From assembly GCA_041658405.1 (NCBI GenBank), contig JBBAAG010000006.1, positions 1 through 64,000 of the forward strand: DNA of 64,000 bases, in the 5' to 3' direction. Both the position numbers and the translations under genes were made by a program. The notes beneath the pieces are model-generated. The model was not told the origin of the DNA, searched no databases, and was given only the letters and a program-made list of their open reading frames with translations. Positions 53,195-61,531 of the stretch are shown here, piece by piece; the first letter of the stretch is position 1, and the number at the start of each line of letters is the position of its first letter. This DNA comes from Elusimicrobiota bacterium. GTDB taxonomy: Bacteria > Elusimicrobiota > UBA5214 > JBBAAG01.

Positions 53195-55000
53195 TCATTT
53201 GACAGGAAATTCAGTAATCCTTAAATTTGTCCATCCGTAAGGGATTAATTCAAGATCTTCAACTTGTTTAGAGTTATTAATTTTTTGGCCTTTAACTTTT
53301 ACTGTAACCGGTACTTTTGCAGATTTAAAAACAAAATCATTTATTTTATAATCAATAAATTTTAAATTACTAACATTTTTTTTCATAAGTGCATAATTCC
53401 ATGGAGTTGTTGGCCGGATTTCCCAATCAGCATGAGGGAGTTCCCTGTATGGTGTATTTTCATTTATACGTTTCCATTTTTCACCGATTTTTAATGAATA
53501 AATAATTGGCCCGCGTTTTATTGCTACGGTATTATTCGGTCTTTTCAGAACCTCTGGTTGCATCGGATATTTTAGCGTAATTATAGTCAACCCGCTCCAC
53601 TTTTTGTTAATCCTAAAAAAATGGCCGGGTTTCACAGTATCTCCCAGTGTTTTATTATTAACTTTAATAAGTGCTTTCCTGGCCCACGATGGGATTCGTA
53701 AAGATAAAGGAAATCTTACTGTTTTATCAGTTTTAAGTTTTATTGTTATAGTATCGCTGAAAGGATAGCTTGTTTCTATACTTGCTTCTATCTTACTGCC
53801 GTTGATATTAGTGATTACTTTACTCGGAGCGTAAGCACAAACTGCTAAACCGTTATCTTTTGATTTCATCCATAAATGCGCAGTGAATTTAGGCCATCCC
53901 TGGCTCAGATTTGCGGTACAACACCCGAAGTGAGGTTCTAGCCCAAAGATATTTGCATCAGGCCCGTTTGTTGTCCACACAGGGTTGGGATTTATTACAC
54001 ACTCAATTTGATTAACCTGCTGATCGTATTGGTGTGCCCACATATCAGGTGAAAATGTTGCGGGTAATGCATTAAACGCAATTAGTTCCAGCCTATCTCC
54101 AAAAACTGTATCTCCTAAAATTGATAATAATATTTCTAATGAATACATATATTCTACAACTGCGCATAGCTCTGTTCCCTGAACAGGATTTAACCCTGCT
54201 AAACACTCATCACCTGAAAAAACACCTGTAACCATTCCATGATATTTATCAAGTTTATCGATCATCTCATACACTGTTTGTTTGTCAATATTATCGCCGG
54301 TCATCTGATAAATTAATGCGTGCGACTTTACTGCCATTGCGTTATTCACAACGTGGCCCATGTAATTCCATCCACCCTTGGGTGTTGCTTTTGTTATTGG
54401 CCAGTTTTTAAAGTAATTACCCCAGTTAAAACCCTGAGCATATAATTTTATGGCTAATCTCAGCAGCCAGTCTTCCTTCGTTTTCTGATATAACCAATAA
54501 ATTGGTATCAGTGCCTCGAACCATCTGGAATGCGCCCAGTTATTTACTGTGTTTTTGTTTATATGAACATTAATATTCTTACATGCTTTTTTTACTACAT
54601 CTACAATTTTTTCATTTTTGGTTACGTCATAATACTGTGTCAGGACTTTTAACACTAAAAACTGTCCCCATAAATCATAATTTTTGTAATACGGCCCAAG
54701 CCATCCGTCGTCCTTCTGGTTGGAAATAATATAAGACATGTATTTATTTACTTTATTTATTAGTTTTTTATCCCGTAATAAATAGGCAAGAGGTAGAACA
54801 CCGTCCAGCCAGTACGGAGCCCTCTCCCATCCTTCGGCATCACCGCCGAACCATTTACTGTTTTTTATATCAGGCCAAAATTCGTCAACTTTCCCGCTTA
54901 AGCTTTTTGCCTGGAGTTTAAGTTGATTTTTTAACCATCCCGAAGGCTGGATTTCTGTGATTGAAAGCGGAGTAAAAACAGGTTCTTTTATTAGCTTCAT
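53195..55000 (-). CDS. GH127-like beta-L-arabinofuranosidase (DUF1680)
   Basis: The ATG at 55000 is preceded by AAGGTG and gives 601 residues; a GTG four codons upstream is possible. No signal peptide. The all-alpha barrel begins 'PLSITEIQPSGWLKNQLKLQ' and 'PYWLDGVLPLAYLLRD', typical of DUF1680. The zinc-thiolate site of GH127 is visible: Glu-x-Cys in 'GTELCAVVEYMYSLE' and the Cys-Cys pair in 'PHFGCCTANLSQGWP', where one Cys is the nucleophile in characterised members. The C-terminal beta domain contains 'LSLRIPSWARKALIKVN'. It removes beta-L-arabinofuranose from plant glycans in the cytoplasm. The gene is lower in G+C than its neighbours. Confidence 0.88.
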   Translation of the reverse strand: MKLIKEPVFTPLSITEIQPSGWLKNQLKLQAKSLSGKVDEFWPDIKNSKWFGGDAEGWERAPYWLDGVLPLAYLLRDKKLINKVNKYMSYIISNQKDDGWLGPYYKNYDLWGQFLVLKVLTQYYDVTKNEKIVDVVKKACKNINVHINKNTVNNWAHSRWFEALIPIYWLYQKTKEDWLLRLAIKLYAQGFNWGNYFKNWPITKATPKGGWNYMGHVVNNAMAVKSHALIYQMTGDNIDKQTVYEMIDKLDKYHGMVTGVFSGDECLAGLNPVQGTELCAVVEYMYSLEILLSILGDTVFGDRLELIAFNALPATFSPDMWAHQYDQQVNQIECVINPNPVWTTNGPDANIFGLEPHFGCCTANLSQGWPKFTAHLWMKSKDNGLAVCAYAPSKVITNINGSKIEASIETSYPFSDTITIKLKTDKTVRFPLSLRIPSWARKALIKVNNKTLGDTVKPGHFFRINKKWSGLTIITLKYPMQPEVLKRPNNTVAIKRGPIIYSLKIGEKWKRINENTPYRELPHADWEIRPTTPWNYALMKKNVSNLKFIDYKINDFVFKSAKVPVTVKVKGQKINNSKQVEDLELIPYGWTNLRITEFPVK

Positions 55001-55012
55001 AAAACTTATCAC

Positions 55013-55173
55013 CTTTTCTGATGTACTATGATATCTAGAGTACTCCCCATTGTCAATACCAGTCTATGAGATGAACAAGATATAGCCGTAGTCGTAATTT
55101 CTCTTTCCTTTTTGCTACTTTTTCCTTTCTCTTTGTTAATTCTGTGCATACTGTGGATAACCCATTTCTGTCT
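55013..55173. other. Intergenic stretch
   Basis: This 160-base stretch separates the GH127-like gene from the flavodoxin remnant, both on the minus strand. I see no gene, clear promoter or hairpin in it. Confidence 0.4.
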
Positions 55174-55620
55174 TTACTGTTTCGTTCCTGACGACAATAA
55201 TTTTATTGACAACGCTTCTGTAAGCATAAGTTTGTCCTCTACTAGCGTTTTGACTTCTTTGAAAACATTTTCGGATCCAAATTTTGTATCCTTATTCTCC
55301 TCATCACTTCTGCAAGTGGTCACAAAAATATGTTTCCCGATACTTTTCATGTGTTTCCGTATAAACCCGCGTATCGGCGAGACAAGTTGGCCCATCCAGA
55401 TAGGGGTTAGGATAATTACCCGGTCATAAGGCGCAGGATCGTGACTGGTACGTTTTGTCATTGTTCCTATACGCATAAGGGAGAGTAAGATTAATAACGG
55501 GAATAATTTTGGAACTGGTACTATAGCTTCAACATCGCACTGTAGTTCCCGGGCAAGCCGTTTCGCGGCGTATTCATTATTTCCCGTGAATGAATAATAA
55601 TAAACTACCGTTTTTTTATA
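55174..55620 (-). pseudogene. Flavodoxin-family gene remnant without start codon (copy B)
   Basis: The reading frame on the minus strand begins after a stop at 55621-55623 with codons for Y-K-K-T-V-V-Y-Y-Y-S-F-T-G-N, where a flavodoxin would start with M-K-K; the position of Met is TAT and no start codon is in reach. 'YSFTGNNEYAAKRLA' is the FMN phosphate loop, and 'DRVIILTPIWMGQLVSPIRGFI' the second FMN loop. The frame ends early after 'ALSIKLLSSGTKQ', missing the tail kept by copy A. An internal ATG (near 55476) could start only a 100-residue piece without the FMN loop. Confidence 0.68.
55192..55350. repeat. 159-bp homologous segment, copy B (other copy 48344-48502)
   Basis: Direct-orientation partner of 48344-48502; it encodes the shared part 'IFVTTCRSDEENKDTKFGSENVFKEV' and its continuation. 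Confidence 0.7.
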
Positions 55621-55674
55621 TTACCACTACTACATTTACACCCGTTCTATTTTGTTGTTACCCGGGAAGTTTCA

Positions 55675-56511
55675 TTACCAATGATAACTCAAACATGGAG
55701 ACAGTAATAGTGTTGTAGTAGAACCTGAGTGTACAGTTTCTTTTCCGATGAACAGTTTGGCATCCAGCCTTAAATGCATATTGTGCTTAGCCCAAAACTC
55801 AATCCCAGTACTCATAATCGGCATAGGACCCTCAACGAATTCGTCATAACTGTATGTATAAGTAAGCCAGTAAGCATGAACTTCGTTATAATACAACCCT
55901 GCCCCAAAATATACCGAGAAATTAGTATCATAAAAAAAATGGTATTTCACAAGCATGGGAAACGAATAATGGCGGTCATTACCGAATCCTGTGTGCCTAT
56001 ATATATCATCTGGAAAATAGTTGTATGAATCACTTCGTGTATACGCACTTGAATTTAGTTCAACACCCCAGCCTTTAGGCCCTACAAACTCATAAAATAT
56101 TCCAAAACCGTATACGGTAGATGAAGATAAATGAAAAACATCTCCGCCTGCTGTTATTCCTGCTCCCCCGACTTTAAGTTTTATTCCTGTATAGACAACT
56201 ATATTTCCTGGTTCTACACGCCCGGTGTAATTATGAATTACCCTGCCAATAGATTTGTGGGCTTGTACTCTAGTGATTCGCAGTTGCCCAATTTTTGTGT
56301 TTTTATTCCAAATATCGAATACCTGTCTTTTTTCAATGTCGTCCAGCATCCCGCTGCCAACTGTTACAGTTCTCCCATCAACTTCTGTGATTTGTATCTG
56401 TTTAGTTAGACTGGTATCCAATTTTGTGGTACTAATTTCTGCTTGTGCTTTTGTGTTTATACCCACAATAAATATACTACAAAACAGTAATAAAACACAT
56501 ATTTTTTTCAT
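55675..56511 (-). CDS. Outer-membrane protein with N-terminal FlgT-C-like domain and OmpW-like barrel
   Basis: A 278-residue protein with a signal peptide (MKKICVLLLFCSIFIVGINTKAQAE). Residues 35-105 ('ITEVDGRTVTVGSGMLDDIEKRQVFDIWNKNTKIGQLRITRVQAHKSIGRVI') resemble the C-terminal domain of FlgT, an SH3-like fold. Residues 110-278 show eight amphipathic strands with aromatic girdles ('VYGFGIFYEFVGPKGWGVELNSSAYT', 'FPMLVKYHFFYDTNFSVYFGAGLYYN', 'STGIEFWAKHNMHLRLDAKLFIG') and end with an aromatic residue, as in OmpW-type barrels. The combination is not common. No flagellar genes are in the window. Function unknown. Confidence 0.72.
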   Translation of the reverse strand: MKKICVLLLFCSIFIVGINTKAQAEISTTKLDTSLTKQIQITEVDGRTVTVGSGMLDDIEKRQVFDIWNKNTKIGQLRITRVQAHKSIGRVIHNYTGRVEPGNIVVYTGIKLKVGGAGITAGGDVFHLSSSTVYGFGIFYEFVGPKGWGVELNSSAYTRSDSYNYFPDDIYRHTGFGNDRHYSFPMLVKYHFFYDTNFSVYFGAGLYYNEVHAYWLTYTYSYDEFVEGPMPIMSTGIEFWAKHNMHLRLDAKLFIGKETVHSGSTTTLLLSPCLSYHW

Positions 56512-56537
56512 TCTTCTAATTCCCTCTATCCCTTGCC

Positions 56538-57416
56538 TTACGGGGCAGGTTGTACAACCGTGTTGGAATCAAGAGTTACCGCAGTCTGCGACAATAATCT
56601 GCCGTTTATCGTTGCACCAGTATTCAGCGTAATTGCTGTTTGTGACAGTATCACCCCTTCAAAATGCGCGGTCGTATCAAGGGATACAGCACCAAAGGCC
56701 TGCCAGAAAATGTTTTTGGGTAGTGCACCGCCAGATAGTATCACATTCTTCGCAGCGGCAATGGTTAGATCTCCCGATATCTGGAAGATCCATACATCGT
56801 TTGGCCCACCCGAGAGCGTAACATCCGTCGGGATTAAAAGACTGGTACCCCATTTATATGTACCCGCGGGTAGTGTCATCCCGCCAATATTTCCCGCACC
56901 AATTTCGGTAAAATCAGCAGCTCGTCCTGCGGCATTGGTGTACGCAGTTTCCATATTGCTTACAGCTGTTGTCAGGTTAGCAGGGGTTGGAACCGCATAG
57001 TCGGCAGCGTATATCCTTCCAGTAACTTGAGTGGCAATTGAAAATTGATTTGAGACATCCATTGCTTCTGAAAATCCTGTGATACCGATCGCTGCGATGG
57101 GACTCACTCCGATATTACCAGTGATTGCGGAGGTTGGAATGGTTGAAATACCTGATTTTGATAGAATCACATAATTTCCAGCTGTTCCAAGAACCACTGG
57201 TACTGGGCCTGCTCCTAAGCCGTCTCTACCCGTTCCGTCGCCTGGAGTTGTTGGGGCGACGATCTTTTCCTTGTTTTTATCTACCACTTTCTTATCCAAC
57301 TCTACCACTTTTTGTTTTATTGCGCCTGTCATACCAAATCTTAAACCTGCAGCAGTTAAAACAGAACATGTAAAAATACAAATCGTAAAAACTAAAAACA
57401 CTTTTTCAAATTTCAT
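56538..57416 (-). CDS. Ice-binding-like protein (DUF3494)
   Basis: The ATG at 57416 is preceded by GGAGGAG; 292 residues. A signal peptide (MKFEKVFLVFTICIFTCSVLTA) is followed by a Lys-rich helix (about 30-50) and a Gly/Pro linker. Residues 75-290 match DUF3494: 'AGNYVILSKSGISTIPTSAITGNIGVSPIAA', 'AGNIGGMTLPAGTYKWGTSLLIPTDVTLSG', 'VWIFQISGDLTIAAAKNVILSGGALPKNIFWQAFGAVSLDTTAHFEGVILSQTAITLNTGATINGRLLSQTAVTL'. Characterised members form a right-handed beta-helix that binds ice; many relatives act only as adhesive or surface proteins. The domain is complete. It sits between two small OMPs on the same strand. Confidence 0.88.
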   Translation of the reverse strand: MKFEKVFLVFTICIFTCSVLTAAGLRFGMTGAIKQKVVELDKKVVDKNKEKIVAPTTPGDGTGRDGLGAGPVPVVLGTAGNYVILSKSGISTIPTSAITGNIGVSPIAAIGITGFSEAMDVSNQFSIATQVTGRIYAADYAVPTPANLTTAVSNMETAYTNAAGRAADFTEIGAGNIGGMTLPAGTYKWGTSLLIPTDVTLSGGPNDVWIFQISGDLTIAAAKNVILSGGALPKNIFWQAFGAVSLDTTAHFEGVILSQTAITLNTGATINGRLLSQTAVTLDSNTVVQPAP

Positions 57417-57459
57417 TTTATCTCCTCCGATAATTATCATATTTCATCTATTACAGCTA

Positions 57460-57936
57460 TCATTTTTTCCCAAAATAATAATTTATTCCGAAATTAACCA
57501 CGTATTCCAAGTCGTTGACAGACTCTGATGAGCCTTTGTCTGTAAGTGATACAATGGCAGGGCCAAAATCTAATTGAACCGAAAAACTTTTTACAAAAAA
57601 ATGCTCAATACCGGCAAAAACTTCTCCTGTTATTCCCGTTCCCTCGCTATTGTTTCCCTTAAACGAAGCATAGTCTACTTCCACACCCGCAAAAGGCAGA
57701 ATTGTTTTTATAGGCCTAAAATACCAATATCCTCTAAAACCGCCGAGAATAATGTTGTTTTCACTCTGGCTTTTCAGTTCAAGAGATATTTTATCACTTA
57801 AAAAATACCTTACCCCGACTCCCGGATAATTTAATCCTAATCCAATATCACCTTTTACAACTTCTCCATAAACAACAGGTGCAAGAAACAATAAACTACA
57901 TCCTAGAAACAAGCAAACCAACTTTTGAGTTTTCAT
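57460..57936 (-). CDS. Small outer-membrane beta-barrel-like protein, paralogue of 38414-38884
   Basis: A 158-residue protein with a signal peptide (cleavage near 'VVYGEVVKGDIGLG') and eight likely strands: 'GLGLNYPGVGVRYFLSDKISLELKSQ', 'ILPFAGVEVDYASFKG', 'ITGEVFAGIEHFFVKSFSVQLDFGPAIVSL', ending 'VNFGINYYFGKK'. Length, strand plan and several motifs (FAGVE, 'NFGI-YY') agree with the protein at 38414-38884. AAGGAAG precedes the ATG. It is first in a run of minus-strand genes (57936 to 55675) that also encodes the ice-binding-like protein. Confidence 0.75.
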   Translation of the reverse strand: MKTQKLVCLFLGCSLLFLAPVVYGEVVKGDIGLGLNYPGVGVRYFLSDKISLELKSQSENNIILGGFRGYWYFRPIKTILPFAGVEVDYASFKGNNSEGTGITGEVFAGIEHFFVKSFSVQLDFGPAIVSLTDKGSSESVNDLEYVVNFGINYYFGKK

Positions 57937-58073
57937 CTAAATAACTTCCTTTACTTTCCTTTGTTTTTAAAACTTCATTCTGCTAAATATAATGATACTT
58001 AAAGCAAAAATATAGATGAATCGGCTGGTTCTGCTTTTGTCTGACTTATTTCTGCTTATTCAGCTGTATTTGA

Positions 58074-58079
58074 TATAAT
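58074..58079 (+). promoter_or_regulatory. -10 box of a probably leaderless gene
   Basis: A perfect TATAAT ends six bases before the ATG at 58086. There is no Shine-Dalgarno sequence, so the transcript should start at the ATG. No clear -35 box is visible 16-18 bp upstream. Confidence 0.5.
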
Positions 58080-58085
58080 ACAACT

Positions 58086-60137
58086 ATGAAAGATATTACA
58101 CAGAATGACAATTATCCGAAATTTGGATTACCAATACCGCAACCGTTGTTAAGCAATTACGGGCCAATAATGTTTGGCGGCTGCGGCGCAAAGTTTCGTG
58201 TAGTACATTGGCGCAAGAACGGTAAACGCGGTATAATTTGTGGCGGTGTTGGCGGTGCAACAAATCCAATACGGTACTATGAGGAACGACCTAACTCTCG
58301 GAGCGAACTACAGTTTGTTTACATTAAAACATTAGCACCGTACAACCCTGACTACATAACTTACCCGACAGTGATAGACTGGAGTGGTAACGGTACACGC
58401 GATATAATATTTAATACACGTAATACTATGCTATATCTCAGCCGCTCGACAAACAATGACGAACTGCCTGATTATGCTCAACCGGAACCGGTTAAAGATA
58501 TTGACGGCATACCTTTTTCTTTTGAATACCACCATCCTGATCACGAGATTGATACCCTTAACGGTTATACTGATGAACGGTACCACAATTATTTATGTAC
58601 TGAAGTGTTTGATTGGTATGGAGATGGAGGCCGTGATTTGTTGGTTGGTGACGAAACCGGCGTGATTTGGCTGTTGGAAGATGTTTCACAGGATAGAGGC
58701 GAACCAAAATACCATAGTGAACATTATACGAAACGTTCACGACGTGATGACCCAACCTCGCCGTCGTACAAAAAATCGCGGTTTGAAGAAACAACCGGGC
58801 AGGTGTTTGCAAAACCAACCCGGATGCTGACAGACATTGACGGCAAAACTATTCGTGTCGGCCATGGTTGCTGGGGCAACGCGAAGTTAGCCGGGTTTTG
58901 TGCGAAACCGAGTATAGTTGATTGGGATAGAGACGGCAACCCTGACCTGTTGATACCCTGTGGTGACCGGAAAGATTCGGAGATAGTGTTTTATCGTAAT
59001 GTAGGCAAATCAAAAGACGGGTCACCGTTATTGAAATATGAAGGACAAATCTGTGATTACCAGGGTAACAAACTTGGATTACCGCGGCACGATTTTATTG
59101 TTGTTACTGACTGGTTTGGGAACGGCAGAAACGATATGTTGCTTGGTGATAGAGGACATATAAAGGTTTATAAAAACATTTCAGATGATGCACGGAACCC
59201 CACTCTAAAATTTGAAAGTTACCTTTGCCAGGAAAACGTGCAGATGGCAATTAACATGAAACTACACATTTGCGATTATAATAACGACGGTAAAAATGAT
59301 ATCGTTGAAGGCGGGACTGATGGAATGGTAAGGGTACGGTTTAATGTTGGTACAACAACCACCCCGTTATTCTCAGCAGACCCGGTTTTCTTAACTGATG
59401 ATAAAGGCAACAAAATCCGTGTTTTTGGCGAGACTGACCCTACTGCGGTTGAGGAGTACGGTGACTCATCACCGTTGGTAACCGACTGGGACAATGACGG
59501 CATACCTGACCTGCTGTTAGGCAGTGATACGGGCCATATATATTTCTATAAAGGAATGTTAGATAAAAGCCAAAAATATCCCACCAAATTTGTTGATAAA
59601 GGCAAACTTTGTGATGGGACCGGAAAAATAATTAAAGTTCATAACCGCACGGACATTTGTTTACTAGACATTGACGGTGACGGTACTGACGAACTGTTAA
59701 TCAGCGGGGTAACGTACCAGCTAGGACACAAAACTGATACTGATATTGGCGGCGATGTAGTGTACTTCAAAATTGTTGGGCGTAATAGTGACGGTGTACC
59801 GATACTATCCGAACGTCAACCGTTCATCGTTGACGGTAAACCCATTAAAATCATGCCAAACCAGAATACACGTATAAAACCCGGCGATTTTAACCACGAC
59901 GGCAAAATCGAGCTTTTTTTCTGGTGCAACTCGATGGGTAACAACATAATCCGGTACCGTAATGGTAAAACAGGTTCGCGTGAATGGTATTTTGCGGAAA
60001 CTATTGCCGGCGGGTTCGGCCTCGGAGTACCCGGTGATATAGATAATGATGGGTGGGTAGAATTTGTCTATGGCGGCGGTGAGTCTGGTCGCGGGGTGTA
60101 CTACTCAAACTTCTGGAAAGATAAGGATGTAAGTTAA
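58086..60137 (+). CDS. FG-GAP/VCBS-type Asp-rich repeat protein
   Basis: A 683-residue protein made of integrin-like calcium-binding blades. Nine Asp-rich loops can be counted: DWSGNGTRD, DWYGDGGRD, DWDRDGNPD, DWFGNGRND, DYNNDGKND, DWDNDGIPD, DIDGDGTDE, DFNHDGKIE and DIDNDGWVE. It thus probably folds as one seven-bladed propeller with extra loops, or a bit more. No signal peptide can be seen at the chosen start, which is odd for a family that is usually secreted; an upstream start is excluded by the promoter position. Such proteins occur beside glycosidases and may bind or cleave polysaccharides (some rhamnogalacturonan lyases have related propellers). Function unassigned. Confidence 0.8.
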   Translation: MKDITQNDNYPKFGLPIPQPLLSNYGPIMFGGCGAKFRVVHWRKNGKRGIICGGVGGATNPIRYYEERPNSRSELQFVYIKTLAPYNPDYITYPTVIDWSGNGTRDIIFNTRNTMLYLSRSTNNDELPDYAQPEPVKDIDGIPFSFEYHHPDHEIDTLNGYTDERYHNYLCTEVFDWYGDGGRDLLVGDETGVIWLLEDVSQDRGEPKYHSEHYTKRSRRDDPTSPSYKKSRFEETTGQVFAKPTRMLTDIDGKTIRVGHGCWGNAKLAGFCAKPSIVDWDRDGNPDLLIPCGDRKDSEIVFYRNVGKSKDGSPLLKYEGQICDYQGNKLGLPRHDFIVVTDWFGNGRNDMLLGDRGHIKVYKNISDDARNPTLKFESYLCQENVQMAINMKLHICDYNNDGKNDIVEGGTDGMVRVRFNVGTTTTPLFSADPVFLTDDKGNKIRVFGETDPTAVEEYGDSSPLVTDWDNDGIPDLLLGSDTGHIYFYKGMLDKSQKYPTKFVDKGKLCDGTGKIIKVHNRTDICLLDIDGDGTDELLISGVTYQLGHKTDTDIGGDVVYFKIVGRNSDGVPILSERQPFIVDGKPIKIMPNQNTRIKPGDFNHDGKIELFFWCNSMGNNIIRYRNGKTGSREWYFAETIAGGFGLGVPGDIDNDGWVEFVYGGGESGRGVYYSNFWKDKDVS

Positions 60138-60165
60138 CCCAATACCGCGTTCAATTTTCAATATC

Positions 60166-60660
60166 TTAATTATTTTTTATGGCTTTCTGTTGGGGTAAAT
60201 AGAGAAATAGAAGAATAACAGCGCTTATTAATATCATAGCTCCAAAAAAATGTATAGATTCTGATATTAACTGACAGCGTGACAATAATCCTGCTTTTGA
60301 AAGTAACCAGTTCCAATCGTGGATATCTCCGCCTACCAAAGGAAGTACTTGAGCCTGCGCATCTCCCAAATACCATGCTATATTCATTACATTTTCTCCG
60401 AACCATATTCCGCAAATCGCAGCTTCATATTTCTGTCCACGGCTTACAAATCTTAAGCAAAAGACAGTTGGGAAAAATAATTGCCCTAAAGTACCACCTA
60501 AAAACCTAATGGTATCTCCGAAAAAAATGAAGATATAATGCCCAGCTTCATGAAAAATTAGATTCACTCCATCGATGAAGTTATATTGGTAGAAGAATAT
60601 CAACCAAATAACATATGGGACAACGCAAATAGAAAAGATTTTTTTTATACCAAAATTCAT
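60166..60660 (-). CDS. Small membrane metallopeptidase-like protein (M50-type HExxH)
   Basis: A 164-residue protein with four or so hydrophobic segments. The zinc motif HEAGH (residues 37-41) follows the first membrane helix ('NLIFHEAGHYIFIFFG'), as in site-2 (M50) proteases. A possible third ligand Asp lies in 'VGGDIHDW' near residue 113. The protein is smaller than classical M50 enzymes and lacks an NPDG motif, so it belongs at most to a divergent branch. AGGAG lies 20 bases before the ATG, which is too far; the true start may differ. No substrate or partner is evident from the neighbours. Confidence 0.68.
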   Translation of the reverse strand: MNFGIKKIFSICVVPYVIWLIFFYQYNFIDGVNLIFHEAGHYIFIFFGDTIRFLGGTLGQLFFPTVFCLRFVSRGQKYEAAICGIWFGENVMNIAWYLGDAQAQVLPLVGGDIHDWNWLLSKAGLLSRCQLISESIHFFGAMILISAVILLFLYLPQQKAIKNN

Positions 60661-60839
60661 TTGTATTATTTCACTATACCGCTCCTATATAAGATTATAA
60701 CAGAAATTGGTAAAATAACGCCTTGGGAAAACGTGTCACACGGCTTGTAATTAAACTTTCAAAGTAATGTTAATAAACATTGACACTTCAATCTCTGAAG
60801 AAAAAATATCAGTACGTAACGAAATAATTGATCCTGTTA
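60661..60839. other. Intergenic region before the gene at 60660
   Basis: On the minus strand a perfect TATAAT (plus positions 60694-60699) lies 34 bases upstream of the ATG at 60660 and may be its -10 box; no clear -35 box is seen. The rest of the stretch shows no gene. Confidence 0.4.
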
Positions 60840-61529
60840 TCAGAGCGTTATTGTCCCGTCTCTCATATTGACAATCCTGCCCGCCGATTCTGCGAGTTGA
60901 GTATTATGAGTGACCATAATTATTGTCAGGCCTTCATTTTTGTTTAATCTTTTTAAAAGATCGCCAATTTCCCCGCTTCTTTTGGTATCAAGATTCCCGG
61001 TGGGCTCATCTGCAAATAATATACGGGGTTTATTTATAATCGCACGGGCAATCGCAACCCTCTGCATTTCACCGCCGGACAGCTGTGAAGGGAGATGGTT
61101 AATCCTGTCTCCAAGGCCCAGCATCTCAAGAATTTTCATTACATCATCCTTGGATACAGTTTTTTTGGAGAAGGTTAGCGGAAGAATTGTGCTCTCGTAC
61201 ACTGTAAGAGTTGGTATTAAATAAAAACTCTGGAAAATATAACCAAAATATTCTCTTCTTATCTTTGTGAAAGCCGTTTCTGATAATACTTTATCTTTCG
61301 AAAAAACAGTATTTCCTGCGATAGTTAATCGTCCTGAACTCGGGTTATCAAGGCATCCCAGTATATTAATAAGTGTTGTCTTGCCCGAACCTGAGGGGCC
61401 TAAGAATGAAATAAAATCGCCGGTTTGGACCTTAAGCGAGACAGTATTCAACGCAAGGATATCCTCACTCCCGCGTGTATATTTTTTTGTAATATTTTCA
61501 GCATCAATAATGATATTATTTTCTATCAT
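60840..61529 (-). CDS. ABC transporter ATP-binding protein (MacB/LolD type)
   Basis: A 229-residue ATPase with Walker A GPSGSGKTT at about residues 44-52, the Q-loop 'FGYIFQSFYLIPTLTVYEST', the signature 'LSGGEMQRVAIARA', Walker B 'ILFADEPTGNLD' and the switch His in 'IMVTHNTQLAES'. It is the last gene of the operon and starts two bases after the permease stop. It resembles the ATPase at 2229-2915 only at family level. With its single MacB-type permease it would work as a homodimer. Confidence 0.93.
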   Translation of the reverse strand: MIENNIIIDAENITKKYTRGSEDILALNTVSLKVQTGDFISFLGPSGSGKTTLINILGCLDNPSSGRLTIAGNTVFSKDKVLSETAFTKIRREYFGYIFQSFYLIPTLTVYESTILPLTFSKKTVSKDDVMKILEMLGLGDRINHLPSQLSGGEMQRVAIARAIINKPRILFADEPTGNLDTKRSGEIGDLLKRLNKNEGLTIIMVTHNTQLAESAGRIVNMRDGTITL

Positions 61530-61531
61530 AA

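Noticed and set aside
55174..55476. Intact 100-residue gene starting at the ATG near 55476
   Set aside because: The homologous frame continues upstream to 55620 with the FMN-binding loop, so this ATG is internal to a larger, broken flavodoxin gene.
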